Source: Ferrovibrio sp035304305
Lineage (GTDB): Bacteria > Pseudomonadota > Alphaproteobacteria > Ferrovibrionales > Ferrovibrionaceae
Assembly (NCBI RefSeq): GCF_035304305.1
Contig: NZ_DATGQG010000035.1
Location: 1-10,526, forward strand
Direction of reading: 5' to 3'
DNA: 10,526 nt
In this document: positions 6,267 through 10,526 of the stretch, piece after piece
Layout: each line of letters starts with the position of its first letter
How positions within the stretch are numbered: position 1 is the stretch's first letter
Translations under genes and position numbers: made by a program
Notes under the pieces: model-generated
What the model was told of the DNA's origin: nothing
Databases searched by the model: none
What the model saw: the letters and a program-made list of their open reading frames with translations, nothing else

Positions 6267-7991
6267 ATGGCCTCCCCCTCTACCCATCCAGCCCCCACCT
6301 TCGCCGAACTCTTCACGCCCAAGCTGCTGACCGTCCTTCGTGAAGGTTATGGCCTGAGCGGCCTGCGCGCCGATGCGCTGGCCGGCCTGACGGTGGCAAT
6401 CGTCGCCATCCCGCTGTCGATGGCCATCGCCATCGCATCGGGCGTCACGCCCGACCGCGGCCTGTACACGGCGATCGTCGGCGGTTTCCTCGTCTCGGCC
6501 CTGGGCGGCAGCCGCTTCCAGATCGGCGGACCAGCCGGAGCCTTCATCGTGCTGGTGGCCGCCACGGCGGAGCGTCACGGCGTCGATGGCCTGATCCTGG
6601 CCACCATGATGGCGGGCGTCATGCTGATGGTGGGCGGCTTTCTCCGACTGGGTACCTATGTGAAATTCATTCCCTATCCGGTGACTGTGGGCTTTACCGC
6701 CGGCATCGCCGTGATCATCTTCGCCAGCCAGATCCGAGACCTGCTGGGCCTGACCTTTGCCGGCAAAGAGCCGGGAGAACTGCTGCCCAAGCTGGTTGCC
6801 ATCATCGAAGCCCTGCCGACCTTCACACCGACTGCCTTGGCCCTGGCCCTGCTGACCATCGGCGTGATCGTCGGCCTGAAGCGGTGGCGGCCGCACTGGC
6901 CCGGGATGCTCATCGCGGTAGGTCTGGCCGCTGCCCTTACCGGTTTGCTCAATCTGCCGGTAGAGACCATCGGCAGCAAATTCGGCGGCATCCCCCGCAC
7001 CCTGCCGCTGCCCTCCATGCCGGCCTTCTCGCTCGAGCAGGCACGGGCCGTCCTCCCCGACGCCATCGCTTTCACCCTGCTCGGCGCCATCGAATCCCTG
7101 CTCTCGGCCATTGTCGCCGACGGCATGACCGGCCGGCGCCATCGCTCGAACTGCGAACTGGTGGCCCAAGGCGCGGCGAATATCGGCTCGGCCCTGTTCG
7201 GCGGCATCTGCGTCACCGGCACCATAGCCCGCACCGCCACCAACGTGCGCGCCGGCGCCCGGGGCCCTATCGCCGGCATGCTGCACGCGGTTTTCGTATT
7301 GCTGTTCATGCTGATTGCCGCGCCGCTGGCCAGCTACATCCCTCTGGCGGCGCTCGCTGGCGTGCTGGCCGTGGTGGCCTGGAACATGGCGGAGAAGCAT
7401 GCCTTCGCCACGCTGATCCGCTCCTCCTGGGGTGATGCGGCGGTGCTGCTCGCCACCTTTCTGCTCACCATCTTCCGCGACCTGACGGAGGGCATTCTGG
7501 TCGGTTTCGGCCTTGGCACGCTGCTGTTCCTGAACCGCATGGCGCAGGCCACCACAGTGGACAACCACGTGCCGTATGTACCGGAGGATAAGGCCGACGA
7601 CGCGAACGGCGACCGCCGTCCCTACGACCCTGCCCTGTCCACCGATCCGGACCTGCTGATCTACCGGATATCCGGCGCGTTCTTCTTCGGCGCGGCATCC
7701 ACCGTGGGCGCCGTACTCGATCGCATTGCCGACCGGCCAAAGACCTTCATCCTCGATTTCTCGTCGGTGCCGTTCCTTGATTCAACGGCCGCCAACACCA
7801 TCGCGGGCGTTGCACGCAAGGCGCGTCAGGGCGGCGTGACGCTGATCCTGACCGGCGCCCCCAAGCATGTCCGGCATGTGCTGTGGACCCATGGCGTGCA
7901 CCCGCCGCTGGTCCGGTACAAGCGCTCGATCGAAGCCGCCCTGGACGATCTCAGGACACCTGTCGGCGCAGCGTCGCCAGCGGGCGCCTGA
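6267..7991 (+). CDS. SulP/SLC26 family inorganic anion transporter with STAS domain
   Basis: SulP proteins are inner-membrane carriers for anions such as sulfate, bicarbonate or dicarboxylates. The 574-residue product fits the family. A cytoplasmic N-terminus is followed by about 12-14 hydrophobic segments to about residue 430. The signature PLSMAIAIASGVTPDRGLYT (48-67) lies in the first segments. GPAGAFIV, ESLLSAIVADG and TGTIARTATN are further family hallmarks. A charged linker, then a C-terminal cytoplasmic STAS domain (about 455-560) with PFLDSTAANT at the usual regulatory Asp-Ser site. The substrate cannot be told from sequence; no carbonic anhydrase or sulfate-assimilation gene is adjacent. 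I chose the ATG at 6267. A GTG at 6204, inside the HTH gene, is also in frame but adds residues unlike the family. The ribosome site before 6267 is poor, so translation may be coupled to the HTH gene. The 3' end overlaps the convergent nnr gene. Confidence 0.93.
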   Translation: MASPSTHPAPTFAELFTPKLLTVLREGYGLSGLRADALAGLTVAIVAIPLSMAIAIASGVTPDRGLYTAIVGGFLVSALGGSRFQIGGPAGAFIVLVAATAERHGVDGLILATMMAGVMLMVGGFLRLGTYVKFIPYPVTVGFTAGIAVIIFASQIRDLLGLTFAGKEPGELLPKLVAIIEALPTFTPTALALALLTIGVIVGLKRWRPHWPGMLIAVGLAAALTGLLNLPVETIGSKFGGIPRTLPLPSMPAFSLEQARAVLPDAIAFTLLGAIESLLSAIVADGMTGRRHRSNCELVAQGAANIGSALFGGICVTGTIARTATNVRAGARGPIAGMLHAVFVLLFMLIAAPLASYIPLAALAGVLAVVAWNMAEKHAFATLIRSSWGDAAVLLATFLLTIFRDLTEGILVGFGLGTLLFLNRMAQATTVDNHVPYVPEDKADDANGDRRPYDPALSTDPDLLIYRISGAFFFGAASTVGAVLDRIADRPKTFILDFSSVPFLDSTAANTIAGVARKARQGGVTLILTGAPKHVRHVLWTHGVHPPLVRYKRSIEAALDDLRTPVGAASPAGA

Positions 7992-9417
7992 CCGCATCGG
8001 GAAGATCGTCGGCAATCAGGCCCGGGCCCGCCTCCTCCGCTGCGACGCCATGCAGCCAGACGGCCGCACAGGCGGCCTCGAATGGCGGCATGCCCTGGGC
8101 CATCAGGCCGGCGCAGAACCCGGCGAGCACATCGCCGGCTCCTGCTGTCGCCAGATGAGGGGGCGCGTTGGCATTGATCGCCGCACGGCCATCCGGCGCG
8201 GCGATCACCGTGTCGGCCCCCTTCAATACCAGCACCGCACCGCCGCGCCGCGCCGCCTGTCGCGCGCGCTCCAGCTTCCCGGCGGTCTTCAGGTCGGGAA
8301 ATAACCGGCTGAACTCGCCATCATGCGGCGTCAGCACCACCTGGGTATGGGAGGCCGCAAACAGGTCCTCGCTTCGCCCGCCAAACACGTTAAGCGCGTC
8401 GGCGTCGAGCACGACAGGCCGATTGAGGCGCAGACTGTGCAGGACGGCCTGCCGCGTGGCCTCGCCGGCACCGTTGCCCGGCCCGAGCAGAAGCACGTTC
8501 CGGCGCGGATCAGCAGTAAGGCGCCGCCAGTCCGGCGTCCCCTCGCAGGTAGCCCGCATCACCGCTGCCGGCGCACCATGGGCCACTGCATCCCGGGGCG
8601 CCGCAAGGGTGACCAGACCGGCTCCGATCCGTGCTGCTGCATGGGCCGCGAGGCTCGCCGCACCGGTGAGCGCACCACCGCGCACCAGCACATGCCCGCG
8701 GCTGTATTTGTGGCCGCCGACGCCGGGCACCGGCAGGACAGCGTGCCAGAGAGCAGGATCGTTCTGCCACTGCCGGGGGCGTATCTGTTTCAGCACCCGC
8801 GCCGGAATACCGATATCCCTGATCTGCAGCCGGCCGCAGAGACTCCTGCCAGGCAGAAGCAGGTGCCCGGGCTTGGACCGGAAGAAAGTCACGGTGTGGC
8901 TTGCCCTGACCGCGGTGCCGTGCGGCTGTCCGTCGTCGCCATTCACGCCGCTGGGCAGATCCACCGAAACCACCGGCTTGCCGGAGGCGTTGAGTGCATC
9001 AACCAAAGCCCTGGCGTGTCCTGACAGAGCCTTGTTCAGGCCAGCACCGAACAGGGCATCGACGATGATGTCCGCCGTCTCGAACGTCACATCCACGGCT
9101 GGCAGGACCATTCCCCGCCAGCGCTGCGCCGCCAGCGCAGCATCGCCCCTGAGGCTGTCGCGATCGCCCAGCAGCGCCAGGGCGACATGACGCCCGGCCT
9201 CTGCCAGCAGGCGTGCCGCCACGAACCCGTCCCCCCCATTGTTGCCCGGACCGCAGAGCACAAGGACATTGCCAGTCGGATAATACTGCTGCACGGCGGC
9301 CGCGACGGCCGCGCCGGCGGCTTCCATCAGGTCGATACCGGGCGTGCCTCCCGCGATGGCAAGGCGGTCCGCCTCGGCCATCTCTGCAACAGTCAGCAAT
9401 GCGGCGTTGTCGCTCAT
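7951..9417 (-). CDS. nnr: Bifunctional NAD(P)H-hydrate epimerase / ADP-dependent (S)-NAD(P)H-hydrate dehydratase
   Basis: This enzyme repairs NADHX and NADPHX, the hydrated damage forms of NADH and NADPH. The N-terminal YjeF_N half interconverts the R and S epimers. The C-terminal kinase-fold half dehydrates the S form using ADP. The 488 residues cover both. In the epimerase half, GPGNNGGDGFVAAR is at 56-69, DALFGAGL at 120-127 and VDLPSGVNGDDG at 152-163. In the dehydratase half, KYSRGHVLVRGG, LLLGPGNGAG, VLDADALN, LTPHDGEFSRLF, VLKGADTVIAAPDG and ATAGAGDVLAG follow in order, with the probable catalytic Asp429 in GAGD. Nothing key is missing. The ATG overlaps the stop of the upstream amidase gene as ATGA, so the two are translationally coupled. 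The 3' end overlaps the 3' end of sulP by 41 bases. The gene is also known as nnrD/nnrE or yjeF. Confidence 0.96.
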   Translation of the reverse strand: MSDNAALLTVAEMAEADRLAIAGGTPGIDLMEAAGAAVAAAVQQYYPTGNVLVLCGPGNNGGDGFVAARLLAEAGRHVALALLGDRDSLRGDAALAAQRWRGMVLPAVDVTFETADIIVDALFGAGLNKALSGHARALVDALNASGKPVVSVDLPSGVNGDDGQPHGTAVRASHTVTFFRSKPGHLLLPGRSLCGRLQIRDIGIPARVLKQIRPRQWQNDPALWHAVLPVPGVGGHKYSRGHVLVRGGALTGAASLAAHAAARIGAGLVTLAAPRDAVAHGAPAAVMRATCEGTPDWRRLTADPRRNVLLLGPGNGAGEATRQAVLHSLRLNRPVVLDADALNVFGGRSEDLFAASHTQVVLTPHDGEFSRLFPDLKTAGKLERARQAARRGGAVLVLKGADTVIAAPDGRAAINANAPPHLATAGAGDVLAGFCAGLMAQGMPPFEAACAAVWLHGVAAEEAGPGLIADDLPDAVRRPLATLRRQVS

Positions 9418-10526
9418 GAGTCGATCGGGGGGTGTTTCCGATGCCAGTCCGTTGCGGCTTCATAAGCGGCGGCAGCGCGCAGCACCAGATCCTCGCGATG
9501 CATCGGCCCGACCAGTTGCAGGCCGATCGGCAGGCCGGATTGCGAAAAGCCGCAGGGGATCGAAATCGCCGGCTGCTGCGTAAGGTTGAAGGGATAGGTG
9601 AACGGCGTCCAGGCAGTCCAGTAAGAGTTGCCCATCTCGGCGGGCGCCAGACGGCCGGCCTCGAATGGCAGGACGGCCAGACTGGGCGTCAGCAGCAGGT
9701 CATAGCGTTCATGGAACTGCTTCATCGTCACACCGAGTGCAGAGCGGGCGGTGGCTGCCTGCAGATAGGTCTTCAGCGGAATGGCGGCACCGTCCTGATA
9801 CGTCCGGAGCAGACCGGGATCCAGCAGCGCAAGCTTCTCGTCCGACAGGCTCATGGCGGCGTTATAGGCGCCGGAGAACCAGTGGATATGGAAGAGCTCG
9901 ACCGGATCGGAAAAGCCCGGATCGGTTTCTTCCACCTGCGCGCCCAGCTCGGCAAACAGCTTTGCCGCCGTGGCAACGGCAGCGGCAATTTCCGGATCGA
10001 CCTTGGCAAATCCCAGCGTCGGGCTAAAGGCGATCTTCAGCCCCTTCACTCCGGCACCGAGACTGGCCGTGTAGTCAATGTCCTGGTACGGCAGGCTGAA
10101 CCAGTCCCTTGCATCCGGTTTCGCCATTTCCTGCAGCATCAGCGCACAGTCGCGCACCGTTCGCGTCATGGGCCCGAGATGGGCAACAGTGCCGAACGGA
10201 CTGAGCGGCGCCGCCGGCACGCGGCCGAAACTCGGCTTCAGGCCGACAATACCCGTGAACCCGGCCGGGATCCGGATCGAGCCGCCGCCATCCGTCCCCA
10301 CCGCCAGTACCCCCAAACCGGCAGCCACCTGGGCGGAAGCGCCGCCGGATGAGCCACCGGGCGTCTTGTCCAGATCCCAGGGATTGCGCGTGATGCCGGT
10401 GAGCGGCGAGTCCGTCACGCCCTTCCAGCCGAACTCGGGCGTTGTGGTCTTGCCCAGCAGGATGCAGCCGGCCTCGCGCAGCCGCGCCGTCACTGGCGCG
10501 TCAACATCCCAGGGCTGATCGGGATC
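9414..10526 (-). CDS. Amidase-signature family hydrolase, N-terminus cut by the right window edge
   Basis: Amidase-signature enzymes hydrolyse amide bonds with a Ser-cisSer-Lys triad. The frame is open from the right edge, and 370 residues are visible. The first are DPDQPWDVDAPVTARLREAG, so the true start lies beyond the window, and a GTG at 10493 is only internal. KTPGGSSGGASA (about 10367-10332) holds the cis-serine, and GTDGGGSIRIPAG holds the nucleophile serine (codon 10280-10278). The catalytic lysine, which in this family lies upstream of the visible part, is not in the window. LGKTTTPEFGWKGVTDSPLTG and the C-terminal GLPIGLQLVGP are characteristic. The family is usually 450-500 residues, so about 100 are missing. 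GatA, the tRNA amidotransferase subunit, is unlikely given no gatB or gatC nearby and the different sequence. Substrate unknown. The stop overlaps the nnr start, indicating an operon. Confidence 0.93.
   Translation of the reverse strand, partial: DPDQPWDVDAPVTARLREAGCILLGKTTTPEFGWKGVTDSPLTGITRNPWDLDKTPGGSSGGASAQVAAGLGVLAVGTDGGGSIRIPAGFTGIVGLKPSFGRVPAAPLSPFGTVAHLGPMTRTVRDCALMLQEMAKPDARDWFSLPYQDIDYTASLGAGVKGLKIAFSPTLGFAKVDPEIAAAVATAAKLFAELGAQVEETDPGFSDPVELFHIHWFSGAYNAAMSLSDEKLALLDPGLLRTYQDGAAIPLKTYLQAATARSALGVTMKQFHERYDLLLTPSLAVLPFEAGRLAPAEMGNSYWTAWTPFTYPFNLTQQPAISIPCGFSQSGLPIGLQLVGPMHREDLVLRAAAAYEAATDWHRKHPPIDS

Noticed and set aside
6126..7568. A 480-codon open frame on the minus strand across sulP
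   Set aside because: It is rich in Gly, Gln, His and Asp with no recognisable domain, and is the opposite-strand reading of a clearly real membrane transporter in GC-rich DNA.
8168..9190. A 340-codon open frame on the plus strand across nnr
   Set aside because: It is Arg-, Ser- and Pro-rich without domains and is the shadow of the well-supported nnr gene.
1..10526. CRISPR arrays, insertion sequences, toxin-antitoxin pairs or defence systems
   Set aside because: I found no regularly spaced repeats, transposase, terminal inverted repeats or relevant protein motifs; the small HTH gene has no toxin partner and is paired with a transporter.

Overview
The window comes from a GC-rich chromosome, most likely of an alphaproteobacterium. 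The support is the conserved gene order tig-clpP-clpX-lon, the sequences of those proteins, and a small helix-turn-helix protein of a type familiar from alphaproteobacteria sitting in front of a SulP transporter. I cannot fix a genus from the sequence alone.

Layout. Positions 1-4839, all on the minus strand, hold the protein-quality-control cluster. Reading in the direction of transcription it is tig (trigger factor, 4839-3517), a strong intrinsic terminator (3490-3461), clpP (3371-2736), clpX (2506-1244), a 320-base gene-free gap with several hairpins and a good heat-shock-type promoter, and then the first 307 codons of lon, which runs off the left edge. A complete tRNA-Leu(UAG) gene lies just upstream of tig on the same strand (4994-4910). 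Next is a lone glycosyltransferase-like gene on the minus strand (5787-5083). An AT-rich divergent intergenic region (about 5821-5980) carries a strong sigma70-type promoter and a 17-bp palindrome. It drives a plus-strand pair: a small HTH regulator (5981-6250) and a SulP anion transporter with a STAS domain (6267-7991). The right end holds a minus-strand pair: an amidase-signature enzyme, truncated by the right edge (10526-9414), whose stop overlaps the start of a bifunctional NAD(P)H-hydrate epimerase/dehydratase (9417-7951). The 3' end of that gene overlaps the 3' end of sulP by 41 bases.

How the genes fit together. Trigger factor meets nascent chains at the ribosome. ClpXP and Lon are the main ATP-dependent cytoplasmic proteases. 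ClpX binds and unfolds substrates for ClpP. The terminator after tig and the separate promoters suggest that tig, clpP, clpX and lon can be regulated apart. The HTH-SulP pair looks like a small self-contained transport module, with autoregulation through the promoter palindrome as an inference. The amidase/Nnr pair is translationally coupled and combines metabolite repair with an amide hydrolase of unknown substrate.

Most of the window is conserved housekeeping sequence. I see no CRISPR array, insertion sequence, integrase, toxin-antitoxin pair or obvious new defence system. The points most worth a second look are the palindrome-promoter-HTH-SulP module, the hairpin-rich clpX-lon gap with its heat-shock promoter, the hairpins in the clpX leader, the sulP/nnr antisense overlap and the isolated glycosyltransferase gene.
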